Shown: in pieces, positions 41,442 through 48,072 of the stretch | Position numbering within the stretch: the stretch's first letter is position 1 | How the letters are laid out: each line of letters starts with the position of its first letter | Virus record (IMG/VR): IMGVR_UViG_3300047557_002948 | Span: 1-48,072 of that record | Length of the DNA: 48,072 bases | From: a virus | Direction: 5' to 3' (one strand) | The notes under the pieces: generated by a model | What the model was told of the DNA's origin: nothing | Database searches by the model: none | What the model saw: only the letters and a program-made list of their open reading frames with translations | Position numbers and translations under genes: made by a program

Positions 41442-41929
41442 AACTACTAGGATTTACAAACGGCAAACAAATTGTAGCGTCAATTGCACGTCATGACTAC
41501 AATAGTCTTGGCGAGGGAACTGAATACATTATGGCTGATGGTGGCCAACCGAACATTGGAGACTCAGCAGGTTACAATAGGAAACATGGCAAACGAGTTT
41601 GGTTCGAGGTTCTTCAAACTTTTGCCGAACTCTACAATGATTGGAACCAGTCACTTAATAAACCAAGAAAATATGGAACTTGGAACTATAATGAAGTAAA
41701 AATCCTAACGCCAGAAGAGGTTCCCAATACTGAAAGTTTTGAGTGGCAAGCTGAAAACGCTATTTGGGGAACGTGTGGAATTAATGGCGATCAACCAACT
41801 TCTTATATTATGCTGAAAGACTGTTCGCCTGAACATTTAATAAACATTAAAGAACTGTGCGAAAAGCGCGAAAACAATTCACTACTAAAAATAGTCAATT
41901 TTTGGGTCAGCCAAAAGTGTAAAGAATAG
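41438..41929 (+). CDS. Hypothetical protein
   Basis: This 163-residue protein is not recognised. It is rich in Asn, Trp and Gly with likely beta strands (KLLGFTNGKQIVASIARHDY, AENAIWGTCGINGDQPTSYIML). No membrane helix is present. It overlaps the phosphatase by 4 bases and precedes the holin-like gene. Confidence 0.65.
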   Translation: MKLLGFTNGKQIVASIARHDYNSLGEGTEYIMADGGQPNIGDSAGYNRKHGKRVWFEVLQTFAELYNDWNQSLNKPRKYGTWNYNEVKILTPEEVPNTESFEWQAENAIWGTCGINGDQPTSYIMLKDCSPEHLINIKELCEKRENNSLLKIVNFWVSQKCKE

Positions 41930-41930
41930 T

Positions 41931-42110
41931 ATGATTAATTGGATTATCACTCATCAACTTGACATCTTTCATGCAGTTACAGCCACGATTGCGGCCTTTG
42001 CTGCAATTGCAGCTTTGACTCCAACTCCGAAAGACGACACTTGGGCAGGCAAGCTCTACAAGATTGTGGATTGGCTCGCTCTCAATGTTGGCAAAGCCAA
42101 GGATAAATAA
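41931..42110 (+). CDS. Small membrane protein, holin-like
   Basis: This 59-residue protein has one hydrophobic stretch at about 10-29 (LDIFHAVTATIAAFAAIAAL), followed by TPTPKDDTWAGKLYKIVDWLALNVG. The TPTPxDD step after a single helix is found in small phage membrane proteins called holins or holin-like. It would pierce the inner membrane late in infection if so. It is the last gene before a terminator. No endolysin is visible next to it, apart from a metallopeptidase on the other strand. Confidence 0.6.
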   Translation: MINWIITHQLDIFHAVTATIAAFAAIAALTPTPKDDTWAGKLYKIVDWLALNVGKAKDK

Positions 42111-42143
42111 TACCCCTCTTATAGACTTCGGTTTATAGGACGC

Positions 42144-42179
42144 AGAGCGGCTCTATTTTGAGCCGCTCTTGCATTTTTT
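42144..42179 (+). terminator. Rho-independent terminator after the holin-like gene
   Basis: A perfect 10-base-pair stem (agagcggctc / gagccgctct) with a TATTTT loop is followed by TGCATTTTTT. It stops rightward transcription. The leftward metallopeptidase stop codon lies in the hairpin, but the other strand lacks a good T tract. Confidence 0.9.
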
Positions 42180-42854
42180 GTCATAGCGCTGAAAAAGCTC
42201 AAAATACTCTTCTGATAAGTTTTCAAACTTACTAAGGATTTTTTGCGGGAAATTCCTATAGAAGCATTTGTTTTTAATCTCTATAGTTTCAGAAATCCAC
42301 TTGCGCGATTGCGCCATATACAAGTAGGAAAACATGTAAGCATTAGCAGACTGAGCATAAGTTTCGGGCGAAATAATGTGCGACCATCTCCTTTTTATTT
42401 TTTTGATGGACCGTCTCTCACAGTCAGACTCAAGAGCAATCACATGTTTGGCTGTTTCTGTGGGATTTTTAATGTTTTTAATCTTGAGCAACCAATCAAA
42501 AAAGCTATTAAAATTGCGCGAAACTTTCTGATTGTGCCATATAGACTGACGGTTTAGCCACTGATCAAAGTGGGAATCTTCGTGAACAAGAGTGGCAATG
42601 ACCCATTTTAAAGGTTTATTTACTGCAATAGCTAGTTCCTTGGGAGAATCAGAGAAGAAACCGCCACAACTTCCGCCTCCAGAATAAACAACAGAACCGC
42701 TGGAAACTCTAAACTTGACTCCGTGTTTTGCGCACTTTTCGTTGATTTCTTGAAAATAGTCCTGCACATCTTTGGGAAAAGAGTTTAAGATGGCGCGAGC
42801 TTTCCTGTCTATTTTCACAGAAATATTTACACCTTGGAGCCGTACTTCTTGCAT
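42153..42854 (-). CDS. Zinc metallopeptidase-like protein
   Basis: This 233-residue protein has the HExxH zinc site LVHEDSHFDQW at about 90-99 (His91, Glu92, His95), preceded by a Gly-rich stretch (SGGGSCGGFFSD). Further on are Glu-rich helices with ALESDCERRSIKK that may give the third ligand. It has no signal peptide or membrane helix in this start. It might process virion proteins, act on host proteins, or aid lysis beside the holin-like gene. ATG at 42854 shares CATG with the prolyl hydroxylase start; the frame goes on upstream to 42977. Confidence 0.7.
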   Translation of the reverse strand: MQEVRLQGVNISVKIDRKARAILNSFPKDVQDYFQEINEKCAKHGVKFRVSSGSVVYSGGGSCGGFFSDSPKELAIAVNKPLKWVIATLVHEDSHFDQWLNRQSIWHNQKVSRNFNSFFDWLLKIKNIKNPTETAKHVIALESDCERRSIKKIKRRWSHIISPETYAQSANAYMFSYLYMAQSRKWISETIEIKNKCFYRNFPQKILSKFENLSEEYFELFQRYDKKCKSGSK

Positions 42855-43665
42855 GAAAAAGACCAGTTTTGACGATTCTTGGAAATTTTGGATTTGGGAC
42901 AACGTAAAAAGGGGTTCATCTAAGAGAGAATTGGCACAGATTTTGCTTGACAAAGGCTTTGATGAAAGCCTAATCATTCAAGAATTTTGTATGCCAGACA
43001 TTTTAAAAAAGGTTGAAGGCATTTCTCCACCTGTTAAAATTGAAGATTTGACTGATAAATTTGGCGCAGAAAAACTCTCTGATAAATTAAACATCTTTAA
43101 AATCAAGAACGCTTTGACACAGGACCAGTGCTCTCGCGCCATTGAAATCATCAAGAATCGCTGTCAAAAGTCTTCTGTGATTGACTATGATAATGGCGGG
43201 AATAAGATTTCCGACTTTCGCACAAGCTCTACTGCTCATTTGTTTCGCAATTCTGACCCCACAATTGCTGAGATTGAAGATGCAATTTTAAACATTGTTG
43301 GCATTCCAGAGCAATACAGCGAGCAAGTTCAAGGCCAATACTACAAAGTTGGCGAACAGTTCAAACCTCATTTTGATTCTTTCTTTCCCCTTAGCGACGA
43401 TCAAAAAAAACAGTTAGAGCGACACGGCAACCGCACTTGGACAGCAATGGTTTACTTGAATGACACTCCCAAAGGAGGTCACACTAGATTCACAGAGATA
43501 GACTTGGAAACAAAGCCCGAAACTGGCACAATGATTCTTTGGCAAAATACTAGAGAAGGTTCAAATATTCCCGAATCAAAGCATTGGGGAATGCCAGTTG
43601 AAGAAGGAGAAAAATTCATTCTGACAAAATGGTTTCGCGAAAAACCTTACCAAAATCTTTCTTGA
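42853..43665 (+). CDS. Prolyl 4-hydroxylase (2OG-Fe(II) oxygenase)
   Basis: This enzyme family hydroxylates proline, as in collagen and plant extensins, using O2, Fe(II) and 2-oxoglutarate. In the 270-residue protein the ligands are all visible: His173-x-Asp175 (KPHFDSF), His244 (ESKHWGMPV) and Lys254 (EGEKFILTKW). The region GNRTWTAMVYLNDTPKGGHTRFTE is the P4H core, with the G-G-x-T-x-F step. An N-terminal 60-residue helical part is separate. The obvious phage substrate is the Pro-rich fibre hinge, but that is inference. ATG at 42853 overlaps the metallopeptidase start. Confidence 0.9.
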   Translation: MKKTSFDDSWKFWIWDNVKRGSSKRELAQILLDKGFDESLIIQEFCMPDILKKVEGISPPVKIEDLTDKFGAEKLSDKLNIFKIKNALTQDQCSRAIEIIKNRCQKSSVIDYDNGGNKISDFRTSSTAHLFRNSDPTIAEIEDAILNIVGIPEQYSEQVQGQYYKVGEQFKPHFDSFFPLSDDQKKQLERHGNRTWTAMVYLNDTPKGGHTRFTEIDLETKPETGTMILWQNTREGSNIPESKHWGMPVEEGEKFILTKWFREKPYQNLS

Positions 43666-43689
43666 CAACTGAACCTTTGGGGTTATAGT
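43662..43689 (+). promoter_or_regulatory. Sigma70-like promoter at the start of the small-gene block
   Basis: TTGACA at 43662-43667, a 16-base spacer and TATAGT at 43684-43689, then 9 bases to the ATG at 43699. Both boxes are close to consensus. It would give a leader of only about 3 bases and drive the small-gene block. Confidence 0.75.
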
Positions 43690-43698
43690 GTTGCTCAC

Positions 43699-43785
43699 AT
43701 GACACTATTTTTTATTTTTGTATTAGCAATGATTGCTGCTTTTTCAAGTGATACAGAACTATTTGAGAGCTTTTTTAAACGATGA
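43699..43785 (+). CDS. Tiny hydrophobic peptide (28 residues)
   Basis: MTLFFIFVLAMIAAFSS at the start is a clear hydrophobic helix, followed by an acidic and Phe-rich end. It is placed directly after a strong promoter and its stop overlaps the next start as ATGA, so it is likely to be translated. It may be a small membrane-acting protein. Confidence 0.55.
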   Translation: MTLFFIFVLAMIAAFSSDTELFESFFKR

Positions 43786-43988
43786 TTATGAACGAAGAAA
43801 TGTTAAATGACCAAATTGCGCAACTGCAAACTGACTTGCTAATCATGCGCAAAAAGAAAGAATACTATGAGCAATTTCATAATCCTTGCTTGCGCATTTA
43901 TTATGGTCGCATTGCAATGAGTAATGAAGCCATTCTTGCAGGCATCGAAGAGATTGAAAAACTTTTCAGAGAACCAAACATGAACTAA
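43782..43988 (+). CDS. Small coiled-coil protein
   Basis: This 68-residue protein is mostly charged helix (NDQIAQLQTDLLIMRKKKEYYEQF), with a short Cys-containing part and a second helix. It is not recognised. It is coupled to the tiny membrane peptide upstream by ATGA. Confidence 0.6.
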   Translation: MIMNEEMLNDQIAQLQTDLLIMRKKKEYYEQFHNPCLRIYYGRIAMSNEAILAGIEEIEKLFREPNMN

Positions 43989-43992
43989 TAAA

Positions 43993-44553
43993 ATGGGCCT
44001 TTTTGACAATATCATTTTTAACAAGTCAGTTATCCAAGGAATTGCGCCAGAAGTTGATAAATATCTGCGACTCTTGAGACAAGAAGAAGTCACCTTTCAA
44101 ACCAAAGACTTTGACTGCGCCTTAAAAAACTTCTTTATTGAAGAAGGCCGTCTTTTTGCAGAACACATTGAAGCCCAATGGGTTGAAGAGAACGGTCCTT
44201 TTGGCGGTTTCATGGAACCAATTTCCAAAGAAAAGAAACCGTGCAATAAAACTTGCACCATTCAAGCTTATGACGCGCTTAATTCGGAAGAGGTTGATAT
44301 TTGGATTGAAATTCAGTTTGTATTTATTGATGGGTTTTTGCAAAAAGCCTCACTGGTAGGATATGAGGAAACGGATGCAGCAATCAGAATTGAGCGAGAA
44401 AAACAATTCCAAAAAAGGTTAGCAGAATCAATTGCATTCGGCAAAACTTTTCGAGGCAAAGTGCAGAGGGTTTTTGGGCAATTTTTAATCAAGCTCTCAC
44501 GCAAGATTATTAATTTTGGCAATCTCATACAACGAATTTCATTCAAATTCTAA
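43993..44553 (+). CDS. Hypothetical protein
   Basis: This 186-residue protein is not recognised. A beta-like core with two Cys (PCNKTCTIQAYDALNSEEVDIWIEIQFVFIDGFLQ) lies in the middle, and the C-terminal part is a basic helix (EREKQFQKRLAES, then GKVQRVFGQFLIKL) that could contact membrane or nucleic acid. It leads to the next gene with a 1-base gap. Confidence 0.6.
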   Translation: MGLFDNIIFNKSVIQGIAPEVDKYLRLLRQEEVTFQTKDFDCALKNFFIEEGRLFAEHIEAQWVEENGPFGGFMEPISKEKKPCNKTCTIQAYDALNSEEVDIWIEIQFVFIDGFLQKASLVGYEETDAAIRIEREKQFQKRLAESIAFGKTFRGKVQRVFGQFLIKLSRKIINFGNLIQRISFKF

Positions 44554-44554
44554 T

Positions 44555-45160
44555 ATGGAAGAGGATTTTGAAATGCGTCTCATGAATAAATATCCAAGTT
44601 TGTTTTCCAAGAACGAACTTGGAGAACTAGAATGCCCTTGTGGGATTTGGGTTCCTCAAGGCTGGGAAAAAACCGTGGATAGTCTTTGTGGCGCAATCGT
44701 GGATTACACCACTCTTACATATCGCCAAGGTCAGGAAATCCTGTCAAAGAAATATTATCTTTGGCGCGTTCCGCATTTCTTGCTTAAAAAAATTCACTAT
44801 AAAATCATTAACCTCTTTCCAAAACTGAACGGTTACGAGTTAAATAAACCATTTTATAATTTTCTACACAAGCTTTCGGCCAATGCATTAAAACACGCAA
44901 AATGGATTAAAATATACCCACCTGCTGTAAAGATAGAACAAATCAAAGAAAAATATGCTTCGTTACGCTTTTATTACACAGGTGGCGACAAGCAAGTTGA
45001 AGGCATGGTTCACATGGCAGAATATCTTTGCAGTAAAACTTGTGAAGCTAGTGGAGAAGAGGGCGCTCTCTGCATTAGGGGAGGTTGGTTGCGAACACTC
45101 TCTCCAAAGCTGCTTGAGCAAGAGCCATACAAAGGCTATAAAATAGCTAAACAAAAATAA
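44555..45160 (+). CDS. Conserved-type phage protein with cysteine motifs
   Basis: This 201-residue protein belongs to a pattern that I recall in several phages: an N-terminal C-P-C-G-x-W step (LECPCGIWVPQGW), a DSLCGAI segment, and a C-terminal IKEKYASLRFYYTGG, then CSKTCEASGEEG and GWLRTLS. The Cys pairs (CPC, CSKTC) may bind zinc. Function is unknown. ATG at 44555 is chosen over the earlier frame start at 44516, which lies inside the previous gene. Confidence 0.7.
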   Translation: MEEDFEMRLMNKYPSLFSKNELGELECPCGIWVPQGWEKTVDSLCGAIVDYTTLTYRQGQEILSKKYYLWRVPHFLLKKIHYKIINLFPKLNGYELNKPFYNFLHKLSANALKHAKWIKIYPPAVKIEQIKEKYASLRFYYTGGDKQVEGMVHMAEYLCSKTCEASGEEGALCIRGGWLRTLSPKLLEQEPYKGYKIAKQK

Positions 45161-45169
45161 AAAAAAACA

Positions 45170-45394
45170 ATGTCAGCAGGCAAAGGCGATAAACTCCGCA
45201 AAGGCGCAAATCTTCCCTCTTATTGGGACAACTATGAAAAAATCTTTGTCAAGAGAAAAACCATGAAAGAGTGGCAAAAACATTTTGGTCATTTAATTCT
45301 TGACTTTAGTGGTTTCCGCGAATATAATTCGGACGATCTTCTCACAGAAGACGAGTATAAAAAAGCATATAAATTCTGCCATGAAAATCATTAA
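45170..45394 (+). CDS. Small phage protein of a MSAGKGDK type
   Basis: This 74-residue protein starts MSAGKGDKLRKGANLPSYWDNYEKIF, an opening that I recall in many small phage proteins of unknown function. The rest is helical and acidic at the end. The A-rich DNA before it has no Shine-Dalgarno sequence. Confidence 0.65.
   Translation: MSAGKGDKLRKGANLPSYWDNYEKIFVKRKTMKEWQKHFGHLILDFSGFREYNSDDLLTEDEYKKAYKFCHENH
45300..45328 (+). promoter_or_regulatory. Possible internal promoter in the small-gene block
   Basis: TTGACT at 45300-45305, a 17-base spacer and a perfect TATAAT at 45323-45328. It lies inside a coding region and could drive the genes from 45381 on. The -35 is one base from consensus. 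It may be chance. Confidence 0.4.
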
Positions 45395-45503
45395 AACAGA
45401 AGGCTGTACAGCCTATGGCTGGTCTTTTGACGGTAAACGCTCAGTGGACCTATCTCCAGAAGAAGAAAAACTATGGAAACAAATCAATGAAAACACATAT
45501 TGA
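45381..45503 (+). CDS. Very small protein (40 residues)
   Basis: This starts MKIIKTEGCTAYGWSFDGK and ends with an acidic helix. It overlaps the previous gene by 14 bases and the next by 17. It is not recognised; an upstream extension of the frame to 45300 is less likely. Confidence 0.5.
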   Translation: MKIIKTEGCTAYGWSFDGKRSVDLSPEEEKLWKQINENTY

Positions 45504-45888
45504 ACACCACACTCATATTCGCAAACCCAATCTTGAACTTCCAATTCTTTTGAAGAATTTGGAGGTTGTCAAGAACAAAAAGAGCCAATGGACTATTAGG
45601 TTTTCCAGCGAAAACCATAAGTATCTTTGCGTTGATTATAATTGCAGCACTTCTCATATTGAAGATGAGCTTTGCGAGCATGGAATGGCTCAGGGTTTCA
45701 CAATTGAAACACCTGAAACTTATTTCGACGAGCGAAGCAAAATTGATTTCCCCGAAGACTCACTAGAACTTTATCTGATTCCAGAAAGTAAAGAAGAAAG
45801 TGATGAACTAAGTGGTGTCGCTGCCATTTTGCCACACAAACACGCATACAGCGTTTGCATTGTGCCATTTAAAGACTTTTATGATTGA
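45487..45888 (+). CDS. Hypothetical protein with His-rich start
   Basis: This 133-residue protein starts MKTHIEHHTHIRKPN, so the N-terminus could bind metal. The rest is beta-like with acidic patches (YLCVDYNCSTSHIEDELCEHG) and several Cys. It is not recognised. Its end overlaps the next start as ATGA. Confidence 0.6.
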   Translation: MKTHIEHHTHIRKPNLELPILLKNLEVVKNKKSQWTIRFSSENHKYLCVDYNCSTSHIEDELCEHGMAQGFTIETPETYFDERSKIDFPEDSLELYLIPESKEESDELSGVAAILPHKHAYSVCIVPFKDFYD

Positions 45889-46309
45889 AGATTTCGCCAT
45901 TCCAAATGATGTGTGGGAAGCTGCGCTCACTGTTTCTAACTACGCTAAAATGCAGGGTTGGAGTGACAATTGGTGCATTGCTGATGTTTGTTCGCGAGAA
46001 ACCATGAACGCTCTCAACAAAGAAATCAAACAGTGGAAAGCCAACCACGACAATCAGGTAAAATTAAAAAGCATTTTAATTCAGCGTCCAGACCTCAAAG
46101 ACCGCGCAAATCGCATGTCAAAATTCATGAAAGAAAACCAAAAACTCCAAACTCGCCTCCAAGAACTAATCTCTTCTTACGAAGCTGACCTAAAAGAGTT
46201 TGAAGAGGGATATAATTATGTCGAAAATGAGCTTGACTTTTACATGCAAAAGGGTAAAATGAGCAAACTAGAAGACATCGTTAGTGAACTAAAACAATTA
46301 CTACAATGA
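45881..46309 (+). CDS. Coiled-coil-like hypothetical protein
   Basis: This 142-residue protein is helical, with charged heptad-like segments in its second half (NRMSKFMKENQKLQTRLQELI, then ADLKEFEEGYNYVENELDF). The N-terminus has several Trp and Cys. It is not recognised and is coupled on both sides. Confidence 0.6.
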   Translation: MIEDFAIPNDVWEAALTVSNYAKMQGWSDNWCIADVCSRETMNALNKEIKQWKANHDNQVKLKSILIQRPDLKDRANRMSKFMKENQKLQTRLQELISSYEADLKEFEEGYNYVENELDFYMQKGKMSKLEDIVSELKQLLQ

Positions 46310-46704
46310 ACTCTCTCACTCGCATTGCTAACAAAACTCAACTCTATAAAAAAGTCGGCAAAAAATACGTTGAGCACAATGACCCTTATGCTCATGACGG
46401 ATTGACGAATGGCTGGTGGCTTGTTAAAGTTGAGCCAAACAGTAAGACTATTCGCTCCATTGTTTATCCGCACAATGCAGAAATCATTGCTGCTGCCAAG
46501 GACAAAGAAGATGAGCTTGTAGCAATCATTCGTGATGCTAGTGAAGCCAAGCCCAAAGAAGGCATTCCTTTGAGTGAACAAGCTCGCAAAGATTGGGAAT
46601 GGTTCATCTCTCGACATGGGAAAGAATTCAGCACAATCTTCTTCCCATCCTTTCAAGAAAACGCCGAAAAGATTGTCAAAGCCTTAATTGGTGAAAAGAA
46701 ATGA
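46306..46704 (+). CDS. Hypothetical protein
   Basis: This 132-residue protein is not recognised. It has a Trp-rich beta-like segment (NGWWLVKVEPNSKTIRSIVYP) and a helical end. The start overlaps the previous stop as ATGA. Confidence 0.6.
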   Translation: MNSLTRIANKTQLYKKVGKKYVEHNDPYAHDGLTNGWWLVKVEPNSKTIRSIVYPHNAEIIAAAKDKEDELVAIIRDASEAKPKEGIPLSEQARKDWEWFISRHGKEFSTIFFPSFQENAEKIVKALIGEKK

Positions 46705-46713
46705 AATAAATTT

Positions 46714-46917
46714 ATGAACTACGAACAATTCGCAATATGGCTGCATGGATTCCTTGAAATTACCAATGCAGAAACAATTGACAAACAACAGACTCAAATC
46801 ATCAAAGATCACTTGGCCTTGCTGTTTGAAAAGAGAACCCCTGATCGCAGCAAAAATAAAGAGCCTGAAATGAAATTCAATGCAGAGACATTGACTCGAC
46901 CAAAAACATACTGCTAA
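46714..46917 (+). CDS. Small phage protein, unknown
   Basis: This 67-residue protein starts MNYEQFAIWLHGFLEITNAETIDKQQ, an opening similar to small phage proteins with a FxxWLxGF segment. It is helical with a basic end. Function is unknown. Confidence 0.65.
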   Translation: MNYEQFAIWLHGFLEITNAETIDKQQTQIIKDHLALLFEKRTPDRSKNKEPEMKFNAETLTRPKTYC

Positions 46918-46918
46918 T

Positions 46919-47215
46919 ATGAAAAACAAAGACGTAGAAGACATTGTATTCAAAGCACTCTCTGAATATTCAGATAAGCAACGCACTTGGTGTACTGACG
47001 TTGACACGATCACCAAAGAAGCATTTGCTGCTCATCGTGGGCAACGCATCACAGAACTTCAAATCAAAAACCTCGAAAGATTTTTAGAAGACAAAGACAA
47101 AGAAATTTGGCAACATAAAAAAGCCATTGAAAATCTTCGCGGTTACATGAGCTTTTTGGAATCTCAAATTGAGCAATACAAATTCAGGCTTGATGAACAC
47201 GAAGACAGTTATTGA
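46919..47215 (+). CDS. Coiled-coil small protein
   Basis: This 98-residue protein is mostly helix with a long charged segment in its second half (LKIKNLERFLEDKDKEIWQ-like). It is not recognised. It begins 1 base after the previous gene. Confidence 0.6.
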   Translation: MKNKDVEDIVFKALSEYSDKQRTWCTDVDTITKEAFAAHRGQRITELQIKNLERFLEDKDKEIWQHKKAIENLRGYMSFLESQIEQYKFRLDEHEDSY

Positions 47216-47218
47216 TTT

Positions 47219-47362
47219 ATGAACACATTACTAGCACTCACACTTGAAATTCCTGATTGGCTTTTTTCTGGCCAATATTGGGGTGGATTTTCTACAGCAG
47301 TTGGACTTGCCTTTGCCTTGCTGCTTTATGCAGCAGCAAATTTTAACCCTTTTGGTAGATGA
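47219..47362 (+). CDS. Small membrane protein (47 residues)
   Basis: After MNTLLALTLEIPDWLFSG there is a hydrophobic helix at about 25-40 (TAVGLAFALLLYAAANF). It overlaps the next gene as ATGA. It may be a small inner-membrane protein of unknown role. Confidence 0.6.
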   Translation: MNTLLALTLEIPDWLFSGQYWGGFSTAVGLAFALLLYAAANFNPFGR

Positions 47363-47631
47363 ACGAAGAACAGTTCAAAGAACGATGCAAAAGTCGTGAA
47401 TGGGAATGGCCCCATATTGGCGACAAAGCGAAATTCAAAGGTGCTGATGGAATGTTCTATCCACACCATGTCAATGTCATTCAATTTGCCAAAGACAATT
47501 TAGAGGTTGGAAAAATCTATACAGTTCGAAATTGTGAAGTTTACTCTTCGTGGTGTGCGGTATGGTTGGAAGAAATTGAGGGCGATCATTTCTTTCATCT
47601 CTCTATGTTTGAATGGCCCATTAAAGAATAA
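47359..47631 (+). CDS. Hypothetical protein
   Basis: This 90-residue protein has a beta-like pattern of aromatic and acidic residues (IGDKAKFKGADGMFYPHHVNVIQFAKDNLEVGKIYTV), with SH3-like features, then a Cys- and Trp-containing strand (CEVYSSWCAVWLEEI). It is not recognised; it may be a small beta-barrel. Confidence 0.6.
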   Translation: MNEEQFKERCKSREWEWPHIGDKAKFKGADGMFYPHHVNVIQFAKDNLEVGKIYTVRNCEVYSSWCAVWLEEIEGDHFFHLSMFEWPIKE

Positions 47632-47637
47632 AAAATT

Positions 47638-47802
47638 ATGTTTGAAGGATTTCCAAACGGACCAAATGATGAAGATGAAGACTATGTTCCACCACCTATG
47701 GCATGGTGGGAGAAAATTTATATGGTAGGAGGTATGAGCTTGTTTATCGTGAGCGTCTTAAACTTACTCAAATCATGCAGTGAAAATAAATGCCCATTTT
47801 AA
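47638..47802 (+). CDS. Small membrane protein (54 residues)
   Basis: It starts with an acidic and Pro-rich part (GFPNGPNDEDEDYVPPPMAWWEK), followed by a hydrophobic helix (IYMVGGMSLFIVSVLNLL) and a short Cys-containing tail. It is likely to be an inner-membrane protein. Function unknown. Confidence 0.6.
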   Translation: MFEGFPNGPNDEDEDYVPPPMAWWEKIYMVGGMSLFIVSVLNLLKSCSENKCPF

Positions 47803-47805
47803 ATT

Positions 47806-48072
47806 ATGATTCCAATCAAAGACAAAAAATACATGATCAATTTCAAAGGCCATTGGGGGTCTTATGTTGGTGAAGGCGTATGCACGGGTGATGTTAATGG
47901 CTTTTGCGGTGAAAACGGCGATACTTTTACCTATGGATTTAAAATTCCCCTTGATGAAGAAACTTGTTTCTTTCTTGAAACAGACATTGTTGCGGAAATT
48001 GCTGACGATAATCAAGTCAGACCACTAATTTGTGACCCTGACAATTATCCAGAAGATTCTGACTACTGCAAA
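47806..48072 (+). CDS. Hypothetical protein, 3' end off the window
   Basis: The frame is open from ATG 47806 to the window end, 89 codons. It is beta-like with several Cys and an acidic end (TYGFKIPLDEETCFFLETDIVAEIADD). It is not recognised and is incomplete. Confidence 0.6.
   Translation, partial: MIPIKDKKYMINFKGHWGSYVGEGVCTGDVNGFCGENGDTFTYGFKIPLDEETCFFLETDIVAEIADDNQVRPLICDPDNYPEDSDYCK

Noticed and set aside
42948-42975. TTGACA inside the prolyl hydroxylase gene as a promoter
   Set aside because: The -10 (CCTAAT) is weak and no gene starts shortly after it.
45300-45380. Upstream extension of the 40-residue gene
   Set aside because: It is a shadow of the MSAGKGDK-type gene; the ATG at 45381 has the usual overlap form.
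1-48072. Signs of a prophage or mobile element (integrase, att sites, transposase)
   Set aside because: None was found in this window on either strand; absence here says nothing about the rest of the genome.

Overview
This 48 kb window is part of a tailed bacteriophage genome, not a bacterial chromosome. It has a phage replication and recombination set (primase, DnaB-like helicase, RecA, SSB), a nucleotide-supply set (class I ribonucleotide reductase, dUTPase, dNMP kinase, ThyX), a lambda-like tail tip (L-, K-, I- and J-like proteins followed by a large fibre), very dense packing with ATGA or TAATG overlaps, and blocks of tiny unrecognised genes. No terminase, portal, major capsid, integrase, tRNA or CRISPR is visible, so the head genes must lie elsewhere. 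The lambda-type tail tip suggests a siphovirus. The host cannot be read from the sequence. One ECF-like sigma factor resembles types common in Planctomycetota and Verrucomicrobiota, which is only a weak hint.

Layout. (1) 1-11853, leftward: nrdB, nrdA, a DUF-type structural-like protein, then a sugar block (SemiSWEET-like transporter, GT2, GT9, an unknown protein, GDP-mannose dehydratase, FkbM methyltransferase), then recA, a nuclease, the helicase and the primase. (2) 11854-12093: AT-rich divergent control region. (3) 12094-22824, rightward: dUTPase, dNMP kinase, sigma factor, SSB, GT4, Hsp20, terminator, a 2OG oxygenase, a sulfotransferase, a GT4/DUF4214/GT9 fusion, a cupin, the remaining GT9 half, a Rad52-like protein and an acetyltransferase. 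(4) 33748-22825, leftward: tail tip, fibre, GT8, sulfotransferase. (5) 33747-42110, rightward: acetyltransferase-like protein, nuclease, third sulfotransferase, GT-like protein, possible spanin-like pair, ECF sigma, minimal kinase, UV endonuclease, ThyX, phosphatase and a holin-like protein, ending in a terminator. (6) 42854-42153, leftward: metallopeptidase. (7) 42853-48072, rightward: prolyl 4-hydroxylase, then more than a dozen small unknown genes. No gene-free stretch exceeds 300 bases; the longest is about 240.

How the genes may work together. The most striking content is a toolkit for modifying proteins or glycans: three sulfotransferases, at least five glycosyltransferase-type proteins, GDP-mannose dehydratase, a cupin, an FkbM methyltransferase, two 2OG-Fe(II) oxygenases (one a clear prolyl 4-hydroxylase) and two acetyltransferase-like proteins. 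The fibre carries a roughly 64-residue Ser/Thr/Pro hinge that looks like a plant or algal extensin, and the GT8 and a sulfotransferase lie directly downstream of it on the same strand with almost no spacing. I infer that the phage may build a hydroxylated, glycosylated and sulfated tail fibre; this is untested.

Regulation. A recurring promoter form is seen: TTGACA, usually a 16-base spacer, a TAtaaT-like box, and an ATG about 33-34 bases after the start of the -35 box. This places the predicted RNA start at or next to the ATG, suggesting leaderless mRNAs. Two divergent gene pairs share a single CATG as both start codons.
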